A stretch of DNA of 64,000 nucleotides from Bacillus thuringiensis (GCF_001182785.1 NZ_CP012101.1:248001-312000); one strand, 5' to 3'; numbered from the stretch's first letter, positions 37,653 to 47,974 are shown. Notes: generated by a model not told the origin, from the sequence alone. Made by a program: numbers and translations.

Positions 37653-38295
37653 ATGAAAAAAATGCCGAAAGTCTTTTTATTTAAGGTACAAGCGCTTAAA
37701 AATGTAACAACTGATGATTTACGTTTGAAAGGGAAGACAATTGTAATTGACTCTGGTTATGGCGGGGGAGACAGAGGAACAAAGGGAAAGAAATATGGAA
37801 CAATAGAAAAAGATCTTAGTTTAAAAGTAGCCCAAAATATAAAAAAAGAGAACGGATGCGAAAGTCATTTTGACACGTGAAAAGGATACTAGCTTATTAT
37901 CAGAGACGAAGCAAAAAGAAGAATTACAAGCACGGGTAAATATAGCTAAAAATCATTCAGCAGATCTTTACATTAGCATTCATCATGATGCTTTTGAAGA
38001 TACGAGTGTGCAAGGAATAACAACTCATTATGGAGCGAATAAATGGTCAGATAAGAAATTAGCAAAGAGCATACAAAAAGCTATTTTCAATCAAGATGTA
38101 GATGCTCGAAATAGAGGCGTTAAAGGTAGTGATTATCTTATTTTAAGGGAGAATTCAACTCCAGCTGTTTTAATTGAGTTAGGATTTACTTCGAATGAAA
38201 GTGATGAGAAACGAATGAATTCAGAAGAATTCCAAACAAAAACAAAAACAAAAAAAGGTATTGTTGATGGGATTAGTGGATATTTTACAGCATGA
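37653..38295 (+). pseudogene. Broken N-acetylmuramoyl-L-alanine amidase (Amidase_3)
   Basis: Two frames joined near 37862 give a zinc amidase without signal peptide: KTIVIDSGYGGGDRG, then VILTREKDTSLLS, LYISIHHDAFED and PAVLIELGFTSN. In this family the first motif is normally DAGHGG; here the zinc-binding His is Tyr, so even a repaired protein would be doubtful. The other zinc ligands (Glu in GTIEKDLSL, His in SIHHD) and the catalytic Glu in IELGF are present. Confidence 0.8.
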
Positions 38296-38469
38296 ACTTG
38301 TTTGTAATTAATCAATTAATGAAAAGATACAATTTTTTCATTAATATAAATAGAAAGAGTTGTATTCTTTAGAGTGAAAATCTTCCTCTTGTCTACAGGA
38401 AAGTGTATTTCTTTATTAATTTCGACATCATCTGCATTTTATCTTTCTCTATTAATCTATTTATTGTAA

Positions 38470-38795
38470 AGGCAAGATTAAACATAATAAATCCATTAAT
38501 CAAGCCTAAATATTTTAATGGTACAACTTTAAAAACCACAAATAAGATGCTCTATACATCTAGTAATAAGTTGTATTTTCAAGGAATCGATGGTTTAAAA
38601 ACTGGATTTACAGATGAAGCAGGCTATTGTTTTACAGGAACAGCAAAACAAGGTGAAAGAAGAATGATTTCTGTTGTCATGGGAACCAGTGTAGATGCCA
38701 AGCGTTTTATAGAAATAAAAAAATTATTTTCATATGGGTTTCATAAAGTTTATATACCTTTTTTTGAATCTGTAAAATGTATTTTGAAATTATAA
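38470..38795 (+). pseudogene. 3' fragment of a D-alanyl-D-alanine carboxypeptidase (S11, DacF-like) gene
   Basis: From about 38480 the frame reads INPLIKPKYFNGTTLKTTNK and then GIDGLKTGFTDEAGYCFTGT, with the KTG motif of S11 penicillin-binding carboxypeptidases and the usual C-terminal continuation RRMISVVMGTSVDAKR. The SxxK and SxN motifs are absent, since the gene is cut at its 5' side. The preceding codons look unrelated. No activity is expected. Confidence 0.75.
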
Positions 38796-38902
38796 TAAAT
38801 AGTTAAAGTGAAATTATATAAAAAACCTCCCGCAATTTATTAGATCGTTACATCACAATACGAAACAGGTTATAAAAGTGGTATCTATAAGGAGTAGATA
38901 AA

Positions 38903-39616
38903 ATGAATAGAAAATTAATAGGCGGCTTAGTAGGGGTGAATTTTTTACTTTTCCTGTGCATATGTAATTTTCTTCCAAGTATATTTGATATTGCTAAAAG
39001 TAAAGAGAACATTCAAAGTGGTGATGGGGGGGTTATAACTATTACCTTTCCAGATGCTATGGATGTGGTAGTGAATAAGCGTAGAAAACTTCCAAGTAAT
39101 TATAGACCTAATGATTTAATTGTGCCCAATGTTAAGTTTTCATTTGATGAGATTCTAGAGAAAAATTATATGCGAAAAGAATCTGCTATTGCTCTGGAAA
39201 AATTATTTTTCTTAGCAAAACAAGATGGAATAGTATTACATGCCATATCTGGTTTTCGCTCTGAAAAATATCAACAAAGTGTCTATAGGCGAAATGTAGA
39301 GACGCAAGGTAAGTTACAAGCTGATAAAGTTTCTTCAAAGCCAGGGCATAGTGAACATCAAACAGGATTAACGATGGATGTTTCTACGGATAGTGTCAAT
39401 AATACATTAGAAACTCAATTTGCTAACACAGCTGAAGGAACCTGGTTAAAAAATAATGCTCATCGTGCCGGTTTTATTATTCGTTATTTAAAAGGAAAAG
39501 AACACATTACGGGTTATTCATATGAACCATGGCATATTCGATATGTTGGTGAAATTGCTAAAGATATTTATGAAAAAAACATTACCTTAGAAGAATATCT
39601 GAACATAATAGATTAA
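38903..39616 (+). CDS. VanY-type D,D-carboxypeptidase (M15B), membrane anchored
   Basis: A 237-residue protein with one N-terminal membrane segment (residues 5-27) and a peptidase M15B domain. The zinc motif SEHQTGLTMDVS supplies His and Asp, EPWHIRYVG supplies the second His and catalytic Glu, and SGFRSEKYQQSVY is the conserved substrate-side motif. Such enzymes remove the last D-Ala from peptidoglycan precursors, outside the membrane. It appears intact, with an AAGGAGTAG ribosome site. It is only distantly similar to the protein at 42362. Confidence 0.85.
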   Translation: MNRKLIGGLVGVNFLLFLCICNFLPSIFDIAKSKENIQSGDGGVITITFPDAMDVVVNKRRKLPSNYRPNDLIVPNVKFSFDEILEKNYMRKESAIALEKLFFLAKQDGIVLHAISGFRSEKYQQSVYRRNVETQGKLQADKVSSKPGHSEHQTGLTMDVSTDSVNNTLETQFANTAEGTWLKNNAHRAGFIIRYLKGKEHITGYSYEPWHIRYVGEIAKDIYEKNITLEEYLNIID

Positions 39617-40481
39617 ACTATTTATCCCCCGTATATAGGGGTTCGACCGAGATACATGTAATTTCGGGTCACATACTGTATTATATTTCTATTATCAGGA
39701 TTTAGTGTAACAAAAAGGTATTTCATTAATAATGTTACGGATTATTTTTAATTTTGTTACAGCTAATTCAACGGTTAAGATATTTCATATTTTTAAATAT
39801 AAAACGTAACAAAAACGACCGATTATGTTACAAATAACATCGAAAAACACTTATTGGTAAATAATGTATTTATGTGACCTAGTTTTACACGTATTTCGGC
39901 TGAACCTCTAGATACATTCAGAATCTAATTTAAACTAGATTCTTTTTTATTTATGGAAGCGTTAAATATTCCCCACATACTATTTGTAAATAACCCATAA
40001 GTTAATCTCCTTACATACTACATGTGGATTCTTTTTTGCATAAACAGTTATATAACCGGGTTATAGAAGTTGTAGCGACATTTCGGTTCACTCATACACA
40101 TAAGGCGACTAAATCTTTTACTTGATACTTACTGGTCCGTTGCACAAAACTAATATTTCTAGCAAAATCTCGTCAGATATAGAAACAGACAGATAAAAAA
40201 ATGCCATCTTTTCTAATTTAGCTTGTTTAGAAAAAATAAAGGTTTTTAAGTACTTTTGGGTATTAAAATAGCTTAAGCTAAAGGGCATTTATGATGAAAT
40301 CACTAAACTGGAAGTTAGATTCCCTAGTACTATGATCTAGTTTTAAACGTATCTCAACTAAATCTCCCTATTATACAAGCAGAGTGGACTAGTATAAAAT
40401 CGGGGGTATGAAAATATATAATGAGCAAATTTTTTAGAACGCCAATAGAATAGAAACGAAATGATATAGGAGTGGGGTAAA
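39617..40481. other. Long intergenic region with three degenerate repeats and an IS231 relic
   Basis: It holds a 35-bp repeat at 39641-39674 (inverted), 39871-39905 and 40331-40363, with shared core tatgtgacctagttttacac. A terminator-like hairpin, gaatcta...tagattctttttt, lies at about 39921-39950. Several GTAAC/GTTAC motifs lie between 39705 and 39835. A minus-strand relic of the IS231 transposase N-terminus ([15 protein letters not shown]) is at about 40086-40190. The vanR-like promoter should lie near 40400 but is not obvious. Confidence 0.5.
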
Positions 40482-41180
40482 ATGAATCGAATTTCAATTT
40501 TAATAACTGATGACGAAGCGGAAATTGCTGATTTAATTGCGATACATTTAGAAAAAGAAGGGTATCATGTTGTAAAAGCGGCTGATGGGGAAGAGGCGAT
40601 TCGAGTTATTCAGTCTCAGTCAATAGACTTAGTTGTGTTAGATATTATGATGCCAAAAATGGATGGATATGAAGTGACGAGGCAGATTCGTGCGAAACAT
40701 CATATGCCAATCATTTTCTTAAGTGCGAAAACGTCTGATTTTGACAAAGTGACAGGTCTTGTACTAGGCGCGGACGATTACATGACGAAACCTTTCACCC
40801 CAATTGAATTAGTTGCGCGTGTAAATGCACAACTACGCCGATTTCTTACGTTAAATCAGCCGAAAGTGGTGGAGAATAAATCCGCTTTAGAAGTAGGCGG
40901 AGTTGTTATTGACCGTGAGCAAAGAACAGTAAATGTGTACGGAGAACAAATTGGGTTAACGCCAAAGGAATTTGATATTTTATACTTATTAGCGAGTCAT
41001 CCGAAGAAAGTGTGCAGTGTGGAATATATATTTCAGCACGTATGGGCAGATGATTTTTATGAAGGTGGGAATACAGTTATGGTACACATTCGTACGTTGC
41101 GGAAGAAGCTTGTGGAAGATAAAAGAAAGAATAAGTTAATAAAAACAGTTTGGGGAGTAGGGTATACTTTCAATGGCTAA
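40482..41180 (+). CDS. VanR-like OmpR-family response regulator
   Basis: A 232-residue two-component response regulator. The receiver domain has the acidic pair in ITDDEAE, the phospho-acceptor Asp in LVVLDIMMPKMDGYEV (about residue 53), the Thr/Ser in IIFLSAKTS and Lys in DDYMTKPF. The C-terminal winged helix is LTPKEFDILYLLASHPKKV, then VMVHIRTLRKKL. It is the partner of the kinase that overlaps its stop codon and of the VanY-like gene. It likely senses cell-wall stress or glycopeptide-like signals (inference from family). The AGGAGTGGGG site precedes the ATG. Confidence 0.85.
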   Translation: MNRISILITDDEAEIADLIAIHLEKEGYHVVKAADGEEAIRVIQSQSIDLVVLDIMMPKMDGYEVTRQIRAKHHMPIIFLSAKTSDFDKVTGLVLGADDYMTKPFTPIELVARVNAQLRRFLTLNQPKVVENKSALEVGGVVIDREQRTVNVYGEQIGLTPKEFDILYLLASHPKKVCSVEYIFQHVWADDFYEGGNTVMVHIRTLRKKLVEDKRKNKLIKTVWGVGYTFNG

Positions 41181-42279
41181 AAAGATGAGAGGTTTTCGTT
41201 CGGAGATGGTTATGCTATTTGCGTTAAGCATGATATTAGCTGCTGGCGTAACGTATATGATGCATGAGGGATTACGACTCTATTATAAATTAGGAGTTCG
41301 TTATGAGGATCCCTTAGCTCAAATTCGCTCAATGATAAGGCAAATTGGGGATATTAATTTCTTTTTAATTATATTTATCCCTCTATCCATTATGTTTTTC
41401 TTCTTCCTTACTAGACCGTATTTAAAATATTTTGATGAGATTTCTAATGGGATTCACCATCTTGCAAACGGTGATTTTACAAATCAAGTTCGTGTTACAT
41501 CCAATGATGAGTTTGGATATATCGCCCGCGAAATTAATGTAGCGAGTGAGAAATTAAAAGAAGCAGTTGAACGAGGAGATTTTGCGGAAAGTAGTAAGGA
41601 TCAGCTTATTATTAACTTAGCTCACGATTTAAGAACGCCGTTAACATCCGTTTTAGGTTATTTAGATTTAATTCTTAAAGGTGAGAATTTGACGAAGGAA
41701 CAAATTAAACATTTTTCCACAATTGCTTTTACGAAATCCGAAAGACTGGAAAATTTGATTGATGAATTATTTGAAATTACGAGAATGAATTATGGGATGC
41801 TGCAGCTTGAAAAAAGACCGATTGATATAAGTGAATTGATTATACAGTTAGATGAAGACTTGTATCCGTTATTAGAAAAAAAGGAGTTAGAGGCGAGATT
41901 GAATATGGATCCTCATTTACCTATTAACGGTGACGGGAAATTATTAGCCCGAGTATTTGAAAATCTTTTAACGAATGCGATTCGCTATGGGTATGATGGA
42001 AAGTTTGTTGATGTGAACGGATATATTGAGAGTGAAGAGGTAGTTGTACAAATTATAAATTACGGAGATAGCGTTCCAGAAGAGGAGTTACCGTATCTTT
42101 TTGATGTGTTTTATACAGGTGATAAAGCTAGAACGGAGCAGAAAGGTGGTACAGGCCTTGGGTTATTTATTGCAAAAAATATTGTCGAGCAGCATAATGG
42201 TACTATTTCTGCTGAAAGCAATGTAATTAGAACAACATTTGAAGTGAGATTGCCAAAAGAGGAGAGCGAAGCAATTTAA
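41173..42279 (+). CDS. VanS-like sensor histidine kinase
   Basis: A 368-residue membrane sensor kinase. Two membrane segments (about residues 12-28 and 58-78) flank a short outside loop. They are followed by a HAMP region, HisKA with the phospho-accepting His in INLAHDLRTPLTSVLGYL (about residue 156), the N box in VFENLLTNAIRYG and the G box GGTGLGLFIAKNIVEQHNG. It overlaps the regulator gene by 8 bp, indicating co-translation. The vanY-like gene follows 82 bp later. A decayed duplicate of its end is at 36805. Confidence 0.85.
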   Translation: MAKKMRGFRSEMVMLFALSMILAAGVTYMMHEGLRLYYKLGVRYEDPLAQIRSMIRQIGDINFFLIIFIPLSIMFFFFLTRPYLKYFDEISNGIHHLANGDFTNQVRVTSNDEFGYIAREINVASEKLKEAVERGDFAESSKDQLIINLAHDLRTPLTSVLGYLDLILKGENLTKEQIKHFSTIAFTKSERLENLIDELFEITRMNYGMLQLEKRPIDISELIIQLDEDLYPLLEKKELEARLNMDPHLPINGDGKLLARVFENLLTNAIRYGYDGKFVDVNGYIESEEVVVQIINYGDSVPEEELPYLFDVFYTGDKARTEQKGGTGLGLFIAKNIVEQHNGTISAESNVIRTTFEVRLPKEESEAI

Positions 42280-42361
42280 TAAAAATTTAAACTTTACCCC
42301 ACTTTTTATTTTAATAATTTCTTCTATTCTATACGTAAGTTACGTTAAGGAGGAACTAGAA

Positions 42362-43222
42362 ATGAAAAAGTGGGTATTTATTTCTCTTTTTATATTATGT
42401 ATAGTCTGGGGAGGCTTTTATATATCACCATTATTTCAAAAGGAGATTGATGTTAAAATTGCAGAAAAAGATGATAAGGAAAAAGCTGCAAATATTAAAA
42501 AGATAGAGGTTACAGAAGAACAAATTTATAAAGGGGATTTATTATTAGTTAACAAAGATTATTCAGTTAAGGAAGATAGTGTTAGGTCTGATATTATAAA
42601 TGTAGCTCAAAATAGTGAATTAGTAAGAGGCTATGGTGTATTGGATAGAAATATTCGCTTATCAAAGGATATTGTGAATAAGTTTTTGAACGTTATAGAT
42701 GCGGCAGGAAAAGAAAGTGTTAATCATTTTTTGATTAGTAGCGGCTATCGGGATTTTCAAGAGCAAAGACAGTTATATGAAGAAATGGGCTCTGATTATG
42801 CACTCCCACCAGGATATAGTGAACATAATTTAGGGTTATCACTGGACGTTGGGTCAACTCAAGAGAAAATGGAGAAAGCTCCTGAAGGAAAATGGATTGA
42901 AGAAAATGTGTGGAAGCACGGTTTTGTGTTACGCTACCCGAAAAATAAAAGTAACATTACAGGCATTCAATATGAGCCATGGCATATACGTTACGTCGGT
43001 TTGCCTCATAGCGCAATCATGCAAGAAAAGAAATTTACTTTAGAAGAATACTTAGATTTCTTGAAGGAAAAAAAGGAGATTTCAACTAATGTTGAGGGGG
43101 AAGAGTATAAAGTTTCTTATTATAAAGTTTCAAACAATACGACCATTAATGTCCCGATAAATCAGCATTATGAAATTTCAGGGAACAATATGGACGGAGT
43201 AATTGTGACGGTTCATCAATAG
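42362..43222 (+). CDS. vanY: VanY-like D-Ala-D-Ala carboxypeptidase (M15B)
   Basis: A 286-residue protein with an N-terminal signal-anchor (KKWVFISLFILCIVWGGFYI). The M15B domain has SSGYRDFQEQRQLYEEMGSD, the zinc motif PGYSEHNLGLSLDVGST and EPWHIRYVGLPHS. It should act outside the membrane, removing the terminal D-Ala from pentapeptide. A C-terminal extension (about residues 235-286, with VSYYKVSNNTTINVP) is beta-like and of unknown role. It follows the VanR/VanS-like pair and is probably controlled by it. It is intact, unlike the duplicate at 37088. Confidence 0.9.
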   Translation: MKKWVFISLFILCIVWGGFYISPLFQKEIDVKIAEKDDKEKAANIKKIEVTEEQIYKGDLLLVNKDYSVKEDSVRSDIINVAQNSELVRGYGVLDRNIRLSKDIVNKFLNVIDAAGKESVNHFLISSGYRDFQEQRQLYEEMGSDYALPPGYSEHNLGLSLDVGSTQEKMEKAPEGKWIEENVWKHGFVLRYPKNKSNITGIQYEPWHIRYVGLPHSAIMQEKKFTLEEYLDFLKEKKEISTNVEGEEYKVSYYKVSNNTTINVPINQHYEISGNNMDGVIVTVHQ

Positions 43223-43973
43223 TAGTTTATACTTTAAAAATTAAGCCAATATCATTAACTTTAAAACATTTGAGTGGTAAGATTTTTTTATTTTATCTTT
43301 AGACATAAAAACTTTATGACGAAGTAGAGAGGATTCTTAAGCTGATGGGCATGGATCACCATATCAAAAAAAGAAAATTGTTCGTTTGGACACAACTTAT
43401 AGTAAGCGACAGCTAGTCTATAAACAAGCCATTTCTACAATTGCTACGTAATACATACTGGATTTATGTAAATATGTCCCGATATTATACTATTACTATA
43501 TAAACTATAATATAAGTAATTCTTTTTATTGTTATATATCTGTCATTTATTGTTAAAGAATCCTTATAATAAGGATTCTTTTTTTGCATTAAATTTCTAA
43601 AAATAAAAGCTAGACCAATGCTAGTTTATTTACATAAATTTCGTTATCAGAAGTAAATGGAAACTGTTTTATAAATTTAACCACTTTTTATTATTATCAT
43701 GACTACCCTTTTTATTTTTCCTAAAAACCCTAAAAACACATGTAAAGCCTGTATATACCTCCATATGCGTTTTTATAACGAATTAGACCAAATTACATCA
43801 AATTCTTCATCAAAAAGCAAAATAAACAAATTTGAAAAGTCGTTTTTAAATCAAGCCTCATTTTTTTAATACATTCTTTCAAAAAAAGGAAAAAGGGCTG
43901 GATTTTCATCACAGCTCACGTATTGATTGGCTCTGTATGTGTACATGTAGGATATTGAGAACAGCCATTAAAT
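43223..43973. other. Intergenic region with IS231 end relic and terminator
   Basis: An IS231-like end (cttaagctgatgggcat) lies at 43336-43352, followed by a short coding relic, QKKKIVRLDTTYSKRQLVYK, at about 43365-43450, whose first part is shared with 25030. A strong terminator-like hairpin, agaatccttat/aataaggattct followed by seven Ts, is at 43557-43586. I see nothing else in it. Confidence 0.45.
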
Positions 43974-44838
43974 TTAAGCAAGAATTTTTTTCTTATTACC
44001 CTCGATACCATTAAGAATCCCTTTATATTTTCTAGAAAATATAATTGATAACATTACATAATTAAAAAATAAGTTAATAAAAACACCAAATATATTCAAG
44101 TTGAACACATAAATGGTCATAACCATCATTACAAAAGTAATTAAATTTATTATATCTGTTTTTATTAAAACATAATTACTTTGCCCTATAGTTTGTAAAG
44201 CATATTTATAAACATTATGTAACGGATTAAAGATATTGGCTATTATAATAAAGGTAAGTATACTTGTAGCATAATTAATTAAATTTGTATCATTTGCAAT
44301 AAAGGCTACAACCTCATATTTTAAAAATACAAAAATAATACTTAAAACTATGTAAAATACCATAATAAGTCCTAAGGTCACCCTAGGAAGTTCCTTTAAA
44401 TCCATTAATTGTTTAGATCCATACCTTTCATTAACTAGAGTTAAAATGGAAGAATAATACATATACATTGAAATTAAAATAATACTTAAAATTTGAGAAA
44501 TTAATAAATATCCTGATAACTGTATATCTCCTGTTCGAGCAATCATAGCATTTACACCTATAATGAAAATACCGCCTTCTAAAATCTCTTGACCAACTAG
44601 AGAAGTGCTCTTTTTACATAAGAACTTTAAATTATTAATATATATTTTAAAGTTTAGAAAAGTAATTTTTAATTGTTTTCTACACAAATACATATAAAAA
44701 ATTAAATTTATACTTAAAGCAATTATAGTTGCTATTGCCGAACCACTTATTCCTAATTTCGGAAAACCAAAGTTACCAAAAATCAGAAGATAATTTAATA
44801 TTACATTCAGGATTGAGGCCACCGTTGAACCAATAAAA
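43974..44838 (-). pseudogene. MATE-family efflux transporter, 5'-truncated
   Basis: About 285 residues of a MATE (multi-antimicrobial extrusion) transporter: FIGSTVASILNVILNYLLIF, FPKLGISGSAIATIIALSIN (the conserved repeat motif) and about eight membrane segments to the C-terminus. MATE proteins have about 450 residues and twelve segments, so the first third is missing. A stop codon lies in frame at about 44852. The DNA changes to toxin-gene sequence at about 44840, so a deletion or recombination joined two genes. A GTG at 44822 could start a product, but function is unlikely. Confidence 0.75.
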
Positions 44839-44844
44839 ATCCAT

Positions 44845-45632
44845 TCACATTACTAAAAGGTGAAATAGAAAAATTTGCAGACGGTGTTCGCGACTATGGA
44901 CAGCAACTTACTGCCATGCAGGAAGGATTTAAAAACAGACTACCTGAATATAAACAAATGGCCAGTGATTTACGCTTAGTAAATCAAAATTTTCATAAGT
45001 TTGGAGATTCAGTACAAAAAACTGGGGCATCACTTCATAAACAAGCAGTAATGGCTGATGGACTAATTAATAGTGTCTCAACGCATGTTGCAGAAGCTCA
45101 ACAAGCATTTCCGACACTACATACAGATATTATGTCTGGATTAGATGCTGCTAATAACATGATGGACTCTGATAATAAAATTGCGAGTTATAAAATTGAT
45201 GTACCTGCAGCATCCAAAAACATTGGAAATATTGACTTGAGTAATGCACTATGTGATTTAGGTGGTGATCCATCTAGAGTATATGATTGTAAGAATGATG
45301 GAGATTTATCTTTCGTATTGGGTATTACGCCTATAATTGGTACAGGAAAAGAAATTGGACAACTCATAAAAGGGGAAGACTTAGTAACAGGTCAAAAATA
45401 TGGTCCAGAAGATTATGCATGGGGGACACTGGCTGTCGTATCTGGTGGTACAACACGAGTTGTTGGTAAAGTTTTTGGAAAGGTTGCCGACCTTGAGAAG
45501 AAAGGTAAAGCACTAGAAGCGGCTGCAAAGAATACAAAACATGAAGTGAAAATATTAGGAAGAGGCTCTACAGGTAGAACTACTGCAAATACATTAGAAG
45601 AGCGACTTGCAATAATACAGACTCGATTATAA
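44845..45632 (+). pseudogene. LXG-type polymorphic toxin, both ends missing
   Basis: The frame begins at the joint with the MATE gene (TLLKGEIEKFADGVRDYGQQ). It has a long helical part like LXG (type VII secretion) toxins. Residues near 170-200 (GKEIGQLIKGEDLVTGQKYG) match the pre-toxin TG domain that precedes the toxic domain in polymorphic toxins. It ends soon after LEERLAIIQTRL, with no recognisable toxin domain. The N-terminal LXG start and the C-terminal toxin domain are both lost. Broken immunity genes follow. Confidence 0.65.
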
Positions 45633-45634
45633 AT

Positions 45635-45954
45635 TTAGAAATCCATAAGGAATATGTGATTTATGGTATTAGTTCATTTGATGGAGAATTAGACTATCTA
45701 ATCTTAGGTGAAAATGAAAACTTGCCTTTTGGTACCCAGCCGAATTATTTGAAGTATCTAATCCTTTACAACCTTTAGAATGGTATTTTGCGGATCATAA
45801 AGATAGTAAAGCGACAACAATAGAATATATATGGGGTTATAAAGAATTAGCTTTAAATGATAGACATGCTCTTGGTTTAATGGAAAGAGATAATAAAGAT
45901 ATTGAAATATTTTTAAAGCGTAAAGCTGAAATTGATAAATTTGAAGAGTTGTAA
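45635..45954 (+). pseudogene. Broken immunity-type protein gene
   Basis: Two frames give VIYGISSFDGELDYLILGEN, then after a frameshift near 45728 WYPAELFEVSNPLQPLEWYF, and a tail KRKAEIDKFEEL. The WYPAELF...W-F pattern resembles small immunity proteins that follow polymorphic toxins, but I cannot name the family. It has no start codon. A perfect 15-bp-arm terminator (aaaagaggtaggaat) follows at 45979-46013. Confidence 0.45.
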
Positions 45955-45978
45955 TAGTAATAAATCTGATTAACTTAT

Positions 45979-46013
45979 AAAAGAGGTAGGAATTAAATAT
46001 TCCTACCTCTTTT
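45979..46013 (+). terminator. Terminator after the toxin/immunity remnant
   Basis: AAAAGAGGTAGGAAT-taaat-ATTCCTACCTCTTTT, a perfect 15-bp stem ending in a T run, 25 bp after the immunity-type stop. Confidence 0.75.
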
Positions 46014-46145
46014 ATACATAGCATTTAAATGAACACCTTATTTATTGAAAAAGTAGAAGAATTAAATTTTTATTGATGGCTTGGTGTATAGGACTTCAGA
46101 TCATTATAAAACCCTTACCGAGATAAAATAGAGAGGATATTCATT

Positions 46146-46418
46146 ATGGAAACGATACAATTAGATGGACGTAAATTTACTAGCAAAGAGATGCTGCATA
46201 AAATTTAAAAAGATCAATTAGACTTACCTGATTATTATGGGGAGAATGCTGATGCTTTATGGGATTGTCTTACTGGATGGATCGACACTTCTGTAAAAAT
46301 AGAATGGGAATTTTTTAGAGAAAGTAAAGAAATGCTAGGTTCATATGCTGATTTAATTTTAGAAAATTTTCAGGATGCACAAAAAAAGTCCAGATGAGTA
46401 CTATATTGTTGTAAAATA
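46146..46418 (+). pseudogene. Barstar-family immunity gene, inactivated
   Basis: METIQLDGRKFTSKEMLHKI, then a TAA in place of one codon, then QLDLPDYYGENADALWDCLT, the barstar signature (D-Y-Y-G-x-N-x-D-A-L-W-D). A second lesion near 46382 shifts the end, PDEYYIVVK. Barstar-type proteins bind and block barnase-like RNases, but no barnase-like toxin domain remains in the window. A perfect terminator (aaaaaacgtagaaa/tttctacgtttttt) follows at 46443-46478. Confidence 0.75.
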
Positions 46419-46478
46419 ACTAAAAAGAACTTAGGTAAACATAAAAAACGTAGAAATAATTATTTTCTACGTTTTTTA

Positions 46479-47608
46479 TTGTATCAATTTGAATACTTTC
46501 CCAGAGTGGCCCTTCATACCTCGAATCGTTTCCGTACCCCAATTACCTATGAAATTAGGTGATTTTTCTTTGTTATATAATATCTATATAGTGATAATAT
46601 AATTTAGCAAAGCAGACCATGGATCCTTGTAACCATCCCATATCTCAAACATTTTTTCATAGCTAAAATATTATACACATACGTTTGGTTAATTTCCCCA
46701 TAACTAACTTCTGTATCATTTAAGAAAAAAGATAAAGAAAAACCATTTACATATATTCAAGAATTATTTTTAGTTATAACATAAAATTAATTTTCTTATA
46801 GTTAATTAATCCTAAATTTAATTCCAATAATGATTGTTGAGAAATAAAAATCTTATTGTCACAACAAAGCAGTAAGCCCTAATTAGCTAATTGCTTGCTG
46901 TACAAAAGAAATTAGGCCCTAAAAGCGCGGGTATGTAACTTTAAATTACAGTTATAATATGTACAAGACATAACATTTTATGTGGAAATAACATAATAAA
47001 AATTTCATTTTATAGAAAATCAACAAACTAAAACGAGCACTTGTGCCAGAGTTCTCGTTTTATAAAATGCCGTCATTCATTATGTTATGTTTGTGAGTCA
47101 TGAACAATTGAATGATGCGAAAAGTAAGGTTCAAAATAGTTTATGTCGCTGCTATTAAGTAGGTGTCCGTACTAAAAAACAGCTAGCAAAAAGCTAACTG
47201 CTCTAAAAAAAGAAGTGAAGAAATACAAGGGAGGATTATTTGAGTACCGGCTTATTGCCCATGTATAGTATGCGATATGTATTAAAGGGTATTCAGATTT
47301 GCAAAAATAAAAAGAGCACCTTTGAACAGTGCTCTTTCCTTGAGTGTATATTGCAGGGACTTTCAGGAAGGTTTTTAAGGAATAAAATGAATAAGCTCGA
47401 CTCTGAATGGAAGCGGCCTCACAATAACATATGAAAAAGTCGTAGTAGGAGTGACAATGAAAGTATTCAAAACTCAACAAAGTGATCCTTTTAAGCAGCA
47501 TATAAATGTTTTTGTAATTTCATAGCGAAAAATATTTTATCAAAATTGGTAGGATGCGCTAATTTACTGTCGAATTGGTACATGAACTAGAAGGAGGGAG
47601 TACAATAT
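46479..47608. other. Long stretch without a supported gene
   Basis: Mostly AT-rich sequence with many stops. Plus-strand relic near 47190-47265: KKLTALKKEVKKYKGGLFEY, then RLIAHV and stop. A terminator-like hairpin, AAAGAGCAC...GTGCTCTTT, is at 47311-47337. Another weak inverted repeat (gtaagc...gcttgc) lies near 46870-46900. I see no intact gene. Confidence 0.35.
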
Positions 47609-47890
47609 ATGCTATATCATTTAATAAAATTAGGGGAAGCATTAGAATCTGAGGTAAAGCAATCCGAGGATAGATTATATTTTGATTCAGTAAATTTTGG
47701 AGTTTGGGCGTCAAAAAGTATTTTGTATATAGAGAAGTATCATAAAGGCTCTTTTATAGTAAATCAAATGAAGAAAAGTTATAAAGAAATAGATTATACA
47801 AATAATTATACATTTTACAAATTGATGTTAAGTACATTGAAAGTAATACAAGATGAAGAAAATGAAGAAATAAAGGAAGTTAAAGCATAA
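47609..47890 (+). CDS. Unknown 93-residue protein
   Basis: A small acidic protein (YHLIKLGEALESEVKQSEDR, then FGVWASKSILYIEKYHKGSF), helical, with no signal peptide or membrane segment. A good ribosome site (AGAAGGAGGGAG) lies 7-8 nt before the ATG, so it is probably real. It lies just before prophage-type genes, and a hairpin terminator follows at 47975. The family is not recognised. Confidence 0.55.
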   Translation: MLYHLIKLGEALESEVKQSEDRLYFDSVNFGVWASKSILYIEKYHKGSFIVNQMKKSYKEIDYTNNYTFYKLMLSTLKVIQDEENEEIKEVKA

Positions 47891-47974
47891 TTTAAAATTA
47901 ATTGAAGGGAAAGTAAAGCGTGTATCATATAAGTTTTGAGTAGAAGAATGGAAAAAAGTCCGGCTAGAAAACTA

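Noticed and set aside
44845..46418. Barnase-type toxin partner of the barstar-like gene
   Set aside because: No barnase motifs can be read in any frame near the barstar-like relic; the toxin remnant ends before a catalytic domain.
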